15,495 nucleotides of DNA from Bacteroidales bacterium (GCA_004552115.1 SFPH01000089.1:1-15495); one strand, 5' to 3'. Counted from the stretch's first letter, positions 1 to 8,168 are shown. Notes: generated by a model from the letters alone, not told the origin. Made by a program: numbers and translations.

Positions 1-1026
1 TACCCCGGGACTTGGGTCGGCAATGCCGGTAATTCCTGGCGAATCTCCGCAGATATCCGTCCTATCTGGTCCTCTGTCAAGTACATAGTAGAAAAAAATC
101 TATATCTTTCCGCCTATGCCGGCGGCGGCAGGTACAATGACATGGATATGCTGGCAGTAGGATATAATATCAAACCTTCACCTTTTTGGGAAGAAGGGCT
201 AGGCCTGAGTTACGATGAGGAAGAGGCTCATTTCAGCATCTGGTGCATTATGAGCTCACCTCTTCTTCTCGGCTGCGACTTGGAATATCTTCCGGAGGAG
301 ACGAAGGCCATTATCACAAACAAGGAACTCATTGCTGTCAACCAGGACTGTCTGGGGCTTCAGGCACACGTTGCCCAGCACAAGGACGAGACATACGTAT
401 TTGTCAAGGATATCCTGAAAAAATGGGGCAAGACCAGAGCGATTGCACTCTACAATCCTGCGGATACTTCAGCAACGTTCAAAGTAAGCCCTGAAGAAAT
501 AGAATTCCGTGGAGAACTCTCAATCAGGGATCTGAACACTAAGCAAAATCTTGGGACATATGATTCAATTGAGATGAGCCTGCCTCCTCATTCAGCCAAA
601 GTACTGAGAGTAACCGGTTCCCGCATTGAGCCTACAAGATATGAAGCCGAATGGGGCTATTGTCCGGAATTTACAGCTATTCGGGGGACTGGGGCAAAAT
701 ATATCCCGGAAAATAATGCCTCCGGACGTGCTGTAGTGATGAATCTCGGAGGTTCCGAGTCGAATTACCTTGAATGGAAGGATGTCCACAGCCGGAAAGG
801 AGGCGAATACAGTCTTTCTCTCAGAGTAAAGAGCATCGAGGAATTACCTGTCATTCACCTTTCCGTCAATGGATTTGAGGCAACGGTAAGAGACAAGGTT
901 CCGGACGGAGACTTCGTGATATTAACCTACGATGCAATACTTTCAGAAGGGAGAAATTCTATAAAGATCTGGAACCGTGAATCAATATTGCCCGCAATTG
1001 ACAAAATTGAGTTGAAGGAGCAATAA
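1..1026 (+). CDS. GH27 alpha-galactosidase with C-terminal CBM-like domain, 5'-truncated by window edge
   Basis: The reading frame is open from base 1 to the TAA at 1024-1026, so the N-terminal part of the barrel, including the nucleophile Asp, lies outside the window. The visible 341 residues begin in the late GH27 barrel. GNSWR followed by DI places the acid/base Asp at visible residue 18, and a GGGRYNDMDMLAVG block matches the family GG.WNDPDMLxVG motif. An FSIWCIMSSPLLLGCDL segment and an AVNQD motif follow, then the beta-sandwich domain (about residues 126-207). Family knowledge: GH27 enzymes release terminal alpha-linked galactose, and some release N-acetylgalactosamine. Residues 212-341 start with a YEAEWG motif and look like a CBM6/35-type beta-sandwich; this is inference. 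The signal peptide cannot be judged because the start is missing. The gene is visibly more A/T-rich than relA downstream, as expected for an accessory glycan gene. Family call is firm; exact substrate is unknown. Confidence 0.9.
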   Translation, partial: YPGTWVGNAGNSWRISADIRPIWSSVKYIVEKNLYLSAYAGGGRYNDMDMLAVGYNIKPSPFWEEGLGLSYDEEEAHFSIWCIMSSPLLLGCDLEYLPEETKAIITNKELIAVNQDCLGLQAHVAQHKDETYVFVKDILKKWGKTRAIALYNPADTSATFKVSPEEIEFRGELSIRDLNTKQNLGTYDSIEMSLPPHSAKVLRVTGSRIEPTRYEAEWGYCPEFTAIRGTGAKYIPENNASGRAVVMNLGGSESNYLEWKDVHSRKGGEYSLSLRVKSIEELPVIHLSVNGFEATVRDKVPDGDFVILTYDAILSEGRNSIKIWNRESILPAIDKIELKEQ

Positions 1027-1046
1027 TCCGAAGCCTCCAGCATCAA

Positions 1047-1110
1047 AAATGGCCTCATTGTACAGTCCATCTCTTTGATTTCCGTGATTTTTTTCGGAAA
1101 TTGGCCATTT
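1047..1110 (+). promoter_or_regulatory. Nested inverted repeats between GH27 gene and relA (possible terminator or leader structure)
   Basis: AAATGGCC at 1047-1054 is the exact inverse of GGCCATTT at 1103-1110, ending five bases before the relA ATG. Nested inside, ATTTCCG (1078-1084) pairs with CGGAAAT (1095-1101) around a T-rich loop. The inner hairpin is weak and is not followed by a T-tract, so it is a poor classical terminator. The outer stem would partly occlude the relA start region. No good TAnnTTTG promoter box is visible; TCTCTTTG at 1070-1077 is only a partial match. Confidence 0.35.
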
Positions 1111-1114
1111 GAAA

Positions 1115-3304
1115 ATGACAGATATGATGGACTTGCAAAAAGACAGAGAAATGCTGAAGGCGGCCTTTCCTCATTACAGTGAGGAGGGGCTTGATTTGGT
1201 GTATCGGGCCTGGAAGACGGCCGGGGAGATTCTTGCGGATGATATGAGGGACAACGGGCATCCGTTCATTGAGCATCCTATGAACGTGGCGTCTATCGTG
1301 TCCGAGGAAATCGGACTTCCGGCAGAATGCGTGGCTGCGGTTTTCCTGCACGAAGCGATGAGGAAGCATCCCGAGGCGGGAATCAGCACGGCCGACTTCC
1401 CGGCTGAGGTCGCCAAGATGGTGGACGGATTGAACAAGATTGCCACGATTAAGCCGAAGGACACACGTCTCGAGGCGGAAAACTACAAGAAGCTGATTGT
1501 CCAGTACTCCACCGATCCAAGAGTCACCGTGCTCAAGATTGCCGACAGGCTGGAGGTCATGAGGAATCTCGAGAGCTTCCCGAAGATGTCCAAGGAAAGG
1601 AAGATTCTCGAGACATTGATGCTGTACATACCTCTTGCACACCAGCTCGGCCTATACAACATCAAGAGTGAGCTGGAGGACATCTATTTCAGATTTTCCG
1701 ACCCGTCGGAATACAGGCATATCACCAACAAGCTGAAAGCCACGGAGAAAGACCGCATAAAGCTGACCGAGGAGTTCATCCGTCCGCTAGAGAACAAGCT
1801 TTCGGCTGCGGGAATCAGGTACAAGCTCAAGATCAGGACCAAGACAGCCTACTCCATCTACAAGAAGATGCAGAAGCAGAAGGTCCCGTTCGAGGGAGTG
1901 TATGACGTATTCGCCATCAGGTTCATCATTGACTGCGACACAGATCTCAAGACGGAAAAGGATTTGTGCTGGAAGGTGTATTCCTATGTGACCGAGGAAT
2001 ATGAGCCGGACACGAAGAGGCTCAGGGACTGGATTTCCAACCCGAAGCCGAACGGCTACGAGTCACTTCACATCACCGTCAGGAACAAGGACAACGCCTA
2101 CATTGAGGTCCAGATCCGTACCAGGAGGATGGACGATGTGGCCGAGAACGGACACGCCGCCCACTGGTCCTACAAGGGGATCAGGCACGAGGAGACAATG
2201 GACAAGTGGCTGACCTCGGTGAGATATGCGCTCGAGCATCCTTCCGAGGGCCAGAGTGATGACCTCCCGCAGCCTCCGTCCAAGGAGATTTTCGTGTTCA
2301 CCCCTTCCGGGGAACTCAGGATCCTCCCTGCAGGTGCCACAGTCCTGGATTTCGCATTCAATATCCACACGAATCTCGGAACTTCCTGCACCGGCGGAAA
2401 GGTCAACGGCAAGGCCGTTTCCATCAAGGAAAAGCTCAAGACCGGCGATGTGGTGGAGATAATGAGGGGCAAGAACCAGAAGCCTTCATCAGGCTGGCTT
2501 GGCATTGTGGTATCGACCAAGGCAAGGAACAAGATCCGCCAGGTCCTCGGCGAGATGGAGTACAAGAAGGCTTCAGAGGGCAAGGAACTGCTGAGCAGAA
2601 GGCTTAAGAACTGGAAGCTGGAGTTCCCGGACGACTATATGTCCGAGCTGATGAAGAAGCTCAAGTACCCTACGGTGAACTCGTTCTTCGCCGCCATCGG
2701 GGAGGGGACATTGGACATTGACATCGTCAAGAACTATATTCTGGAGCACGAGGAGATGGAGGCCAGGGCGATCGAGGCAGCCCGCGCTGCCGACCAGGCT
2801 GCTGCAGCCGCCTCGAAGAGCCAGTGGGAGGGCAGTTCTGCCGCCGGTGATGACATCCTGGTCATCAACGCCAGGGACCTCAAGGGCCTGGATTACAAGA
2901 TGGCCCGCTGCTGCAACCCGGTATTCGGAGACGATGTTTTCGGCTTCGTGACGAGGACGGACGGCATCAAGATTCACCGCATGTCCTGCCCGAACGCAGC
3001 CAGGCTTCTGGAAATGTACCCTTACCGGATTCAGAAGGTGAAATGGGCAGACACCCCTTCAAGCGGCACATTCATCACCGCCCTGAAGGTCATCACCGCC
3101 ATCGAGCCTTTCGTCATCAACCAGATAATGGACATAGTGAACACCTTCAAGGCATCCCTGAGGCAGTTCAATGTCAATGAGAACCCGCAGCACGGCACCT
3201 ATGAGATTGCAATGAAGATTTCCGTCTCGTCGAACATGGAACTCGACAAGGTCATCTCGCAGATAAAGCTGCTGAAAAACGTAGAGAAAGTCACCAGGCT
3301 ATAG
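1115..3304 (+). CDS. relA: RelA/SpoT-family (p)ppGpp synthetase with degenerate hydrolase site
   Basis: Makes the alarmone (p)ppGpp from ATP and GTP/GDP in the cytosol, acting with the ribosome in the stringent response. I chose the ATG at 1115 (729 aa) over an in-frame TTG at 1109. The HD domain keeps a His near residue 54 and the ADR Asp at 144, but the HD pair is His79-Glu80 and the following Glu-Asp pair is Arg-Lys, so ppGpp hydrolysis is probably lost. The synthetase domain looks intact: YDVFAIRF with Asp264, NGYESLH at about 313-319, EVQIRT near 331-336, and a GHAAHWSYK block. A TGS domain follows (about 391-450), then an Ala-rich linker near 555-568, a zinc-finger-like domain with Cys599, Cys600, His621 and Cys625, and a C-terminal ACT domain from about 652. 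Its last 14 bases overlap the convergent prmA remnant and no terminator is seen. A separate bifunctional SpoT/Rel elsewhere in the genome is expected. Confidence 0.96.
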   Translation: MTDMMDLQKDREMLKAAFPHYSEEGLDLVYRAWKTAGEILADDMRDNGHPFIEHPMNVASIVSEEIGLPAECVAAVFLHEAMRKHPEAGISTADFPAEVAKMVDGLNKIATIKPKDTRLEAENYKKLIVQYSTDPRVTVLKIADRLEVMRNLESFPKMSKERKILETLMLYIPLAHQLGLYNIKSELEDIYFRFSDPSEYRHITNKLKATEKDRIKLTEEFIRPLENKLSAAGIRYKLKIRTKTAYSIYKKMQKQKVPFEGVYDVFAIRFIIDCDTDLKTEKDLCWKVYSYVTEEYEPDTKRLRDWISNPKPNGYESLHITVRNKDNAYIEVQIRTRRMDDVAENGHAAHWSYKGIRHEETMDKWLTSVRYALEHPSEGQSDDLPQPPSKEIFVFTPSGELRILPAGATVLDFAFNIHTNLGTSCTGGKVNGKAVSIKEKLKTGDVVEIMRGKNQKPSSGWLGIVVSTKARNKIRQVLGEMEYKKASEGKELLSRRLKNWKLEFPDDYMSELMKKLKYPTVNSFFAAIGEGTLDIDIVKNYILEHEEMEARAIEAARAADQAAAAASKSQWEGSSAAGDDILVINARDLKGLDYKMARCCNPVFGDDVFGFVTRTDGIKIHRMSCPNAARLLEMYPYRIQKVKWADTPSSGTFITALKVITAIEPFVINQIMDIVNTFKASLRQFNVNENPQHGTYEIAMKISVSSNMELDKVISQIKLLKNVEKVTRL

Positions 3305-4045
3305 AATCTCCTCTGTCCTCAAGGACCTGTCCCTGCGGAAGAATGTCGGACTCGTAGAACCCGCTCAGCAGGAGGACGCCGCCGGCCCTCAGGGAGCGGG
3401 AATATGTCCTGAGATCCATAAGGATGATATTCCGGTGAATGTTGGCGAGGAGAAGGTCGTACTTTCCGAGCTGAAGCCGGGACGCATCTCCGCAATATGT
3501 CTCTACACGCCTGCCTACCCGGTTCAGCCGGGCATTGAGCCAGGCGGAATGGGCCGCGACTGCATCAATGTCGATTCCATACACTTTCTCCGCCCCCATC
3601 TTGGCAGCCAGGATGGCCAGCACGGCCGTGCCGCAGCCCATATCCATCACCACCTTGCCCCTTATATTGTCCCGATGCTCCAGCATAGAGGAGAGCATCA
3701 TACGGGGTACCTTGTCCTGGGACAATTCACGTCGTCAGCCTTTCTGACCGTCACCGTGCCGTCCACCACTATGGGCTGGAATCCTTTCTCCCAATCCGCA
3801 TTCCAGTTGCGGAAAGGGACAGGAACAGCCAGAATGGAGGTAGTGAAGGGAAGGTCCGAGAGCACAAGCCTGAGCGCCCTCCTGTCATAAAGTTCCTTCT
3901 GGATATAGCATTTCAGATCCTTGTCCCCGATGACGAAGGAATCGTATGGGAGTTCGGATACCATTGCCTCAACTATTTCGGCATTCTCCTGTGAAAACGG
4001 CTCAATGCCGACAGTAACTTCAAGATAGTCGCCCGTATTCATCAT
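3291..4045 (-). pseudogene. prmA: Ribosomal protein L11 methyltransferase, disrupted (frame change and missing block)
   Basis: PrmA trimethylates ribosomal protein L11 using S-adenosylmethionine. The N-terminal frame (4045 down to a stop near 3698) gives 115 residues including the family NWNADWEKGFQPIVV block. The C-terminal half continues in another frame from about 3725, with the SAM motif DMGCGTAVLAILA, then GIDID, GDAS, a LLANIHRNIIL motif and LLLSGFY. The conserved PxMxFGTGHHxTT loop expected between the halves is absent from every minus-strand frame there, and about 20-30 codons appear replaced by a short unrelated stretch around a small palindrome at 3712-3725. The C-terminus stops about a dozen residues early, inside the 3' end of relA. 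The start ATG overlaps the upstream AsmA-like stop as ATGA, so translation was probably coupled. The second half has only a TTG start, so I do not read it as a separate gene. An assembly error is the main alternative to a true pseudogene. Confidence 0.88.
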
Positions 4046-7000
4046 TGCTCTTCAATTACAGCTTCAGCATTTCTCTTTTCCCTGCGGGACAGAGCTGCCT
4101 GCTCTGCCTCCAGGACCGCAGTCCCGACCGTCTCTTCCACATTCTCCAATACGGTGGCCACCGAGTCCGGCGCATCCATCACAGTCTGGAGAGAGTCCAG
4201 AACCCGCATCTCGGAAGCATCCAGAGAGTCTATGTCCGAGTTTGCGTCATATCCTACCTCGACCTTCCTCTCCTCGACAGCCGCCTTCAGGGAGCCGCTG
4301 GTCTGGACAGCCGCCTCCACTCCCCTCGTGAAGATATTGTGAATCGAATTCACCAGGTTCATCTTCGTGGTATCGATAACTGCCGTGAACACCGGCACAT
4401 TGGTATTCTTGTACTTGGCCTTGCCGATCTTGAACTTCCACTTGTCGAAGTTTCCGTAAAGATTGATGCCGAAGCGGAACGGAAGCGGGGACTTCAGAAC
4501 CGACACATGGTACCTGAAACTCTGGTCGAAGTCCTGAAGCCCGCTCATCGCCATCGTATACCTGTCCACCTTCAGCACGAACGGGAAGATTTCCAGGCGG
4601 TTGTCGCTGACAATGCCGGATACCGACATATCCGCCACCTTTCCGATTTTCTTGTCCTTGAACATCAATGTCCTGGCCAGTTTCCGGAACTCCGGGCTGT
4701 CCTCCACCGACACGTCCCTTCCCTTGATCTTGATGACTCCGTTCATGGTAGGAGTCAATATGACCATATTGGTGTCCAGGTCGGTGGTTGCGGCCATTTC
4801 GCAGTCCAGATGGCCCTTGAACGATGTCAGCATCGGCATTATGGTATCTACCACAGGGAAGAGCTGGACGACCTTGTCGGCAGTGATGTCGGCAAGGTTA
4901 AGGTCGAATCCTGTCTTGATGTCGTCCTTCGAGCGGGTAGAATAGAAGCCTTCGAAATAGATATCCCCCATGTTGGAGGTGGCGACAGTATTGGTCACCT
5001 GGAGGCAGCGGTTGCGCATCACGATATCCGAAGCCATCCAGTCGATGCAGAGGTCCGAGTAGTCTATATCGTTGGCTTCCAGCGAGATATTCGCTTCAAT
5101 ATTGGCAGGGATCACGATCAGGGAAAGCGCAGTGTCAGCCACTTCGGACACGGTGGTCTCAGCCTGGGCGATGAATTCCGAAATGTTTTCCGTGGAGGCA
5201 TCTCCGGCAGCCGCAGTTTCCGGCCTGTAGTTCATGCCGGCACTGTAAGCGGTCAGGAGCTCATTGGCATCGATCTTCTCCGAAGTGACCTTCAGGTTGA
5301 GTTTAAGAGGGGCGCGCCCCATCATCGCAGGCCTGATATTGGTCACCTCTCCCCTGGCGGAAATGTCGGAGCCGCCGGAATTGACGGTAATATTGTCCAG
5401 GGCAACCCTGTTGTTGTCGGCATTGAAGCGGATCCTGATATCCAGGGAGGCGTTCATTGCCCACTCTCTCAAATACTTCGAAACCGTCGAGCCCAGATCC
5501 AGCCTGACATCCTCGAATCCGGAATTGTCCTTTGCGGCCGTCTTCATCCTGCCGCTGAATGCCCGGTAGAACAGGGAATCCCTCCTGACACCCGGATAAA
5601 CCCTCTGCAGGGAATCCAGGATATGCTCCCGCCTCTGGTTCCTTTCGAATGTGGTCATCACCGCGGATGCAGAGACTGATACATCCCTGAAGGCGGCACG
5701 GTTAACCCCGGAGCGGCCGAAGGCTCTTGAAATGCCTGCGCTCAATGTCATGAGCGGTGTCACGATATCGCCCCGTACCCTGCTGGAAATCTTGAATTGT
5801 CCATTGGCCCCGAGCACTCCCATGAAGAGGGAATCGGTTCCGGCATAGAACAATCTGTTCATATCGAATGTGCCGAAGACCGGCTTGCTCTCCTTTCCGT
5901 AGGCTTCGGTGTAGGCCCGGCTTGCATTCTGGGCCTGGACCACCAGTTTCGATGCCCTGACCCTGTCCTGCCCGAGAATGGCGCTCAGGGTATCGGCTCC
6001 TGCGGTGAAAGCCAGGACCTTCTCCCCTCTCGGGAGCTTGGTGTCCAGGGTGTTCTTCACCGAGACAATGCCGGCAGATGCACCTCCGAGCCATAATGAC
6101 AGCGAATCGGAAGGCATCGAGAAGGCAATGCTGTCTCCCCTTACATAGCCGTCCAGCGCAGCGCGGTAAATATTGTCGCTGTTCAGCTGCGACATTCTGA
6201 TATTGCCCTTGAGCGCGGCATCCAGAACTCCTCCGGCATAGATTCCCAAGGTGTCGGGAAGGTGGGAAGCCAGTACGGACAGATCAGCCTCGGCCCTGGC
6301 ATCCACATTGAAGAGCGGGTCCAGGCCGAGAAGGTCATAGGCATTGCCCGTGGCATCCAGGTCCACTCCGCAGAACTGGAGACAGATATCATTGAGCGTC
6401 ACATCCAGCTTTCCGGCAGGGTCCGTCTGCGCATTTATGTCCGCACGGACATTTCCGTCCGGAATTCCCGGATATCTCACATATGATGACGGAACCACAA
6501 TCTCGGCGATGAATTCCGGAAGCGTGTTCCTCTCAGGATTGTAGTACCCGTCGCAGAGGGCGGTAAGAGTAACGGCCGCATCGGTCTGCAGGTCAGACAG
6601 TTCCGGGAGCAGGTTCTTTCCCGCGAACTTGATGATGTCATCTACCCGGCACTCGTCGATCTCCGCCTCCGCCCTTACGTATGTACTGTCCCCGTACAGT
6701 TTCACGTCCGCATCCCCAGTCATCGCAATGGTGGCCAGTTCAGCCTCGAAATTCCTGAGGGAAACCGAGACGACCTCATCCTTCGGCAGCGAGAGGTCTC
6801 CCCTGGCAGCCAGCGGGAGCAGGATTCTGCCATAGGCGCTGGTCCCCGCGAAAGCCTTGGCCGAGGCGTCGAAATGCATGACGTTTCCATCCTCATCCAC
6901 ATTGAAATGGTCAAGGGCGACGGCTAGGGTATCCGCCGGGAGACGTCCGGACACGAACAGGCTGTCAATCCTGAGTCCCAGCCGGTTTCTTGAAGACTTG

Positions 7001-7689
7001 CGGGAATGCAGCTTCCCTCTGAATGCGATTTCCTTCAATGCTATCGCCGCAAAAACGGTATCCCGGCAGTCAGTATAGAAGACGGCCGGTCGGCCGGTCA
7101 GGGCAATCCTGTTGACCGCTACAGGAGGAAGAACGGTCACCGACGTATCCTCGGTATCGGAGATGGATATATTCTTGAGCACATTCCAGTTGGCATCCTC
7201 AGGGGAATACCAGTGGGCGAAGATTCTCGGCTTGTCGAGAGTGGCCTCATTGATGTGTATCTGTCCGAAAACCGCCGCAAGATAGTTTACTGAAAGCCTG
7301 AGGCTGCGGAGCGATGCCAGGGTATCGACCTCCTCTCCCCTTCCCATATGGCGGAGACGTCCGTCAATGCCTACGGTATCATACCTCGCATATCTGTCGT
7401 GAGGATAAGTGACCTCAAGCCGGTCAACGCTCAGGACAATATTCGGGAAGCTTCTGAACATATGCGCCCTGATATCGCCCACCCGGACATCTGCGTCCAC
7501 ATATTCAGCGGCAATCTTCTCCACGATGCTCTTCATCACGGAAGGACTCATCAGCACCTGGAGCACTGTCATCAGTACCAGCAGCAATCCTGCGACAGAT
7601 CCTGCCGCGATTCCGAGTCCTCTTAATCTCCTGCGCTTCCTTTTCGGAGAAGCCGCATCCCGAGCCGCATTGTTGTCTTTTTCCATCAT
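4042..7689 (-). CDS. AsmA-like envelope protein (Bacteroidota type)
   Basis: Large protein of 1215 residues from the ATG at 7689; a second ATG at 7686 is equally possible. A TTG 39 bases further upstream is excluded because it lies inside the promoter box. The N-terminus is a short Lys/Arg-rich cytoplasmic tail followed by one membrane segment (about residues 21-47, GIAAGSVAGLLLVLM...), then a long periplasmic region of beta-rich repeats with many Asp and Ser residues. The C-terminal third carries the AsmA-type region: a GHLDCEM segment, a GVIKIKGRDVSVEDSPEF block, a LMFKDKKIGKVADMSVSG segment and a GNFDKWKFKIGKAKYKN segment. AsmA-like proteins belong to the bridge-like lipid transfer group (TamB, YhdP) thought to move phospholipids to the outer membrane; that role here is inferred from family. 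It is first in a unit with prmA and has its own promoter just downstream of the rpsU terminator. The exact substrate is unknown. Confidence 0.87.
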   Translation of the reverse strand: MMEKDNNAARDAASPKRKRRRLRGLGIAAGSVAGLLLVLMTVLQVLMSPSVMKSIVEKIAAEYVDADVRVGDIRAHMFRSFPNIVLSVDRLEVTYPHDRYARYDTVGIDGRLRHMGRGEEVDTLASLRSLRLSVNYLAAVFGQIHINEATLDKPRIFAHWYSPEDANWNVLKNISISDTEDTSVTVLPPVAVNRIALTGRPAVFYTDCRDTVFAAIALKEIAFRGKLHSRKSSRNRLGLRIDSLFVSGRLPADTLAVALDHFNVDEDGNVMHFDASAKAFAGTSAYGRILLPLAARGDLSLPKDEVVSVSLRNFEAELATIAMTGDADVKLYGDSTYVRAEAEIDECRVDDIIKFAGKNLLPELSDLQTDAAVTLTALCDGYYNPERNTLPEFIAEIVVPSSYVRYPGIPDGNVRADINAQTDPAGKLDVTLNDICLQFCGVDLDATGNAYDLLGLDPLFNVDARAEADLSVLASHLPDTLGIYAGGVLDAALKGNIRMSQLNSDNIYRAALDGYVRGDSIAFSMPSDSLSLWLGGASAGIVSVKNTLDTKLPRGEKVLAFTAGADTLSAILGQDRVRASKLVVQAQNASRAYTEAYGKESKPVFGTFDMNRLFYAGTDSLFMGVLGANGQFKISSRVRGDIVTPLMTLSAGISRAFGRSGVNRAAFRDVSVSASAVMTTFERNQRREHILDSLQRVYPGVRRDSLFYRAFSGRMKTAAKDNSGFEDVRLDLGSTVSKYLREWAMNASLDIRIRFNADNNRVALDNITVNSGGSDISARGEVTNIRPAMMGRAPLKLNLKVTSEKIDANELLTAYSAGMNYRPETAAAGDASTENISEFIAQAETTVSEVADTALSLIVIPANIEANISLEANDIDYSDLCIDWMASDIVMRNRCLQVTNTVATSNMGDIYFEGFYSTRSKDDIKTGFDLNLADITADKVVQLFPVVDTIMPMLTSFKGHLDCEMAATTDLDTNMVILTPTMNGVIKIKGRDVSVEDSPEFRKLARTLMFKDKKIGKVADMSVSGIVSDNRLEIFPFVLKVDRYTMAMSGLQDFDQSFRYHVSVLKSPLPFRFGINLYGNFDKWKFKIGKAKYKNTNVPVFTAVIDTTKMNLVNSIHNIFTRGVEAAVQTSGSLKAAVEERKVEVGYDANSDIDSLDASEMRVLDSLQTVMDAPDSVATVLENVEETVGTAVLEAEQAALSRREKRNAEAVIEEQ

Positions 7690-7724
7690 TCGTCGATTAA
7701 TTTTCAGGCACTGAGAGCCAATGT

Positions 7725-7757
7725 ACAAATATAAGTCATTTTCCGGTCAATGACTAA
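7725..7757 (-). promoter_or_regulatory. Bacteroidota-type promoter for the AsmA-like gene
   Basis: On the minus strand TATATTTGT (7733-7725) matches the -7 consensus TAnnTTTGY fully. A TTAG (7757-7754), three of four bases matching the -33 TTTG, lies 20 bases upstream. This places transcription initiation near 7718 and the ATG at 7689 about 30 bases downstream. The -33 box overlaps the T-tract of the rpsU terminator. Confidence 0.65.
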
Positions 7758-7791
7758 AAAAGATGACCGGAAGCGCTTACTTCCGATCATC
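7756..7791 (-). terminator. Intrinsic terminator after rpsU
   Basis: Reading the minus strand, GATGATCGGAAG (7791-7780) pairs with CTTCCGGTCATC (7773-7762) around a 6-base loop. The stem has 12 pairs including one G-T. It is followed at once by six T (7761-7756). It starts 38 bases after the rpsU stop codon. Confidence 0.9.
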
Positions 7792-7829
7792 TTGAAGATA
7801 TCCTGTTCAGATATTCTTACTGTACTGGA

Positions 7830-8024
7830 TTACTGCTCGTCCTCAAGCTGCATGTGCTGTACATAGATAGCCTTCTGGATCTGCTCTCTCCTCTTCACAG
7901 ACGGCTTCACGAAATTCTTCCTCGCACGGAGTTCGCGGATAGCGCCTGTCTTCTCGAATTTTCTCTTGAATCTCTTGAGAGCCCTCTCGATGTTCTCACC
8001 ATCTTTAAGCGGTACAATAATCAT
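7830..8024 (-). CDS. rpsU: 30S ribosomal protein bS21
   Basis: Small-subunit protein that sits at the mRNA exit platform beside the 3' end of 16S rRNA. The 64-residue product starts MIIVPLKDGENIERALKRF and ends with the AIYVQHMQLEDEQ tail typical of Bacteroidota bS21, rich in Lys and Arg throughout. I chose the ATG at 8024 because a full Shine-Dalgarno sits 7 bases before it; the frame stays open further upstream to a non-ATG codon, but this lies in the leader. The gene is monocistronic, with its own promoter, an approximately 80-base leader and an intrinsic terminator. Family knowledge: in Bacteroidota, bS21 takes part in sequestering the 16S anti-SD, and rpsU keeps a strong SD that lets it sense its own product. 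The leader here fits that model. Confidence 0.97.
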   Translation of the reverse strand: MIIVPLKDGENIERALKRFKRKFEKTGAIRELRARKNFVKPSVKRREQIQKAIYVQHMQLEDEQ

Positions 8025-8031
8025 GTCTGAA

Positions 8032-8040
8032 TCACCTCCT
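8032..8040 (-). promoter_or_regulatory. Strong Shine-Dalgarno of rpsU (AGGAGGTGA)
   Basis: The minus strand reads AGGAGGTGA, fully complementary to the core 16S anti-SD tail, followed by 7 bases and the rpsU ATG. Most starts in this window (serS, ruvC, rplU, the sirtuin, the AsmA-like gene) have no such element, so it stands out. It decides the rpsU start and probably mediates autoregulation by bS21. A small leader hairpin, GATCCC with GGGATT, lies upstream near 8063-8083. Confidence 0.9.
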
Positions 8041-8109
8041 TTTGTTGTAAGTTTCACTGTTTCAATCGAATCCCTCACTTTGCGGGATCGCGGTCTCATT
8101 TCAGCGGGT

Positions 8110-8140
8110 GCAAAGATACTACTTTTTTCCGGAATGCAAG
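8110..8140 (-). promoter_or_regulatory. Bacteroidota-type promoter for rpsU
   Basis: On the minus strand TATCTTTGC (8118-8110) is a full match to TAnnTTTGY. CTTG (8140-8137), a three-of-four match to TTTG, lies 18 bases upstream. Initiation near 8103 would give a leader of about 80 bases before the rpsU ATG. Confidence 0.75.
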
Positions 8141-8162
8141 CATTTTTGCGAAAAAACCGGAA
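8127..8162 (-). other. Inverted repeat between the sirtuin gene and rpsU
   Basis: TTCCGG (8162-8157 on the minus strand) pairs with CCGGAA (8132-8127), and an inner AATGC/GCATT pair (8144-8140 and 8137-8133) stacks inside a T/A-rich interior. It lies just after the sirtuin stop codon and overlaps the rpsU -33 region. It may weakly terminate sirtuin transcripts, but there is no clean GC stem with T-tract, so the role is uncertain. Confidence 0.35.
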
Positions 8163-8168
8163 CAGGAG

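Noticed and set aside
1109..1114. TTG start for relA
   Set aside because: The ATG at 1115 is two codons downstream and better; nothing in the sequence favours TTG.
3291..3725. Separate small methyltransferase gene
   Set aside because: It begins mid-PrmA at a TTG and continues the PrmA fold exactly, so it is the second half of a broken prmA.
4045..5679. Plus-strand open frame of 544 codons
   Set aside because: It lies wholly antisense to the well-supported AsmA-like gene; its product is His/Arg/Gly-rich with no recognisable domain, as expected from the codon bias of the opposite strand.
7690..7728. TTG start for the AsmA-like gene
   Set aside because: It lies inside the -7 promoter box, so it would be upstream of the likely transcript start.
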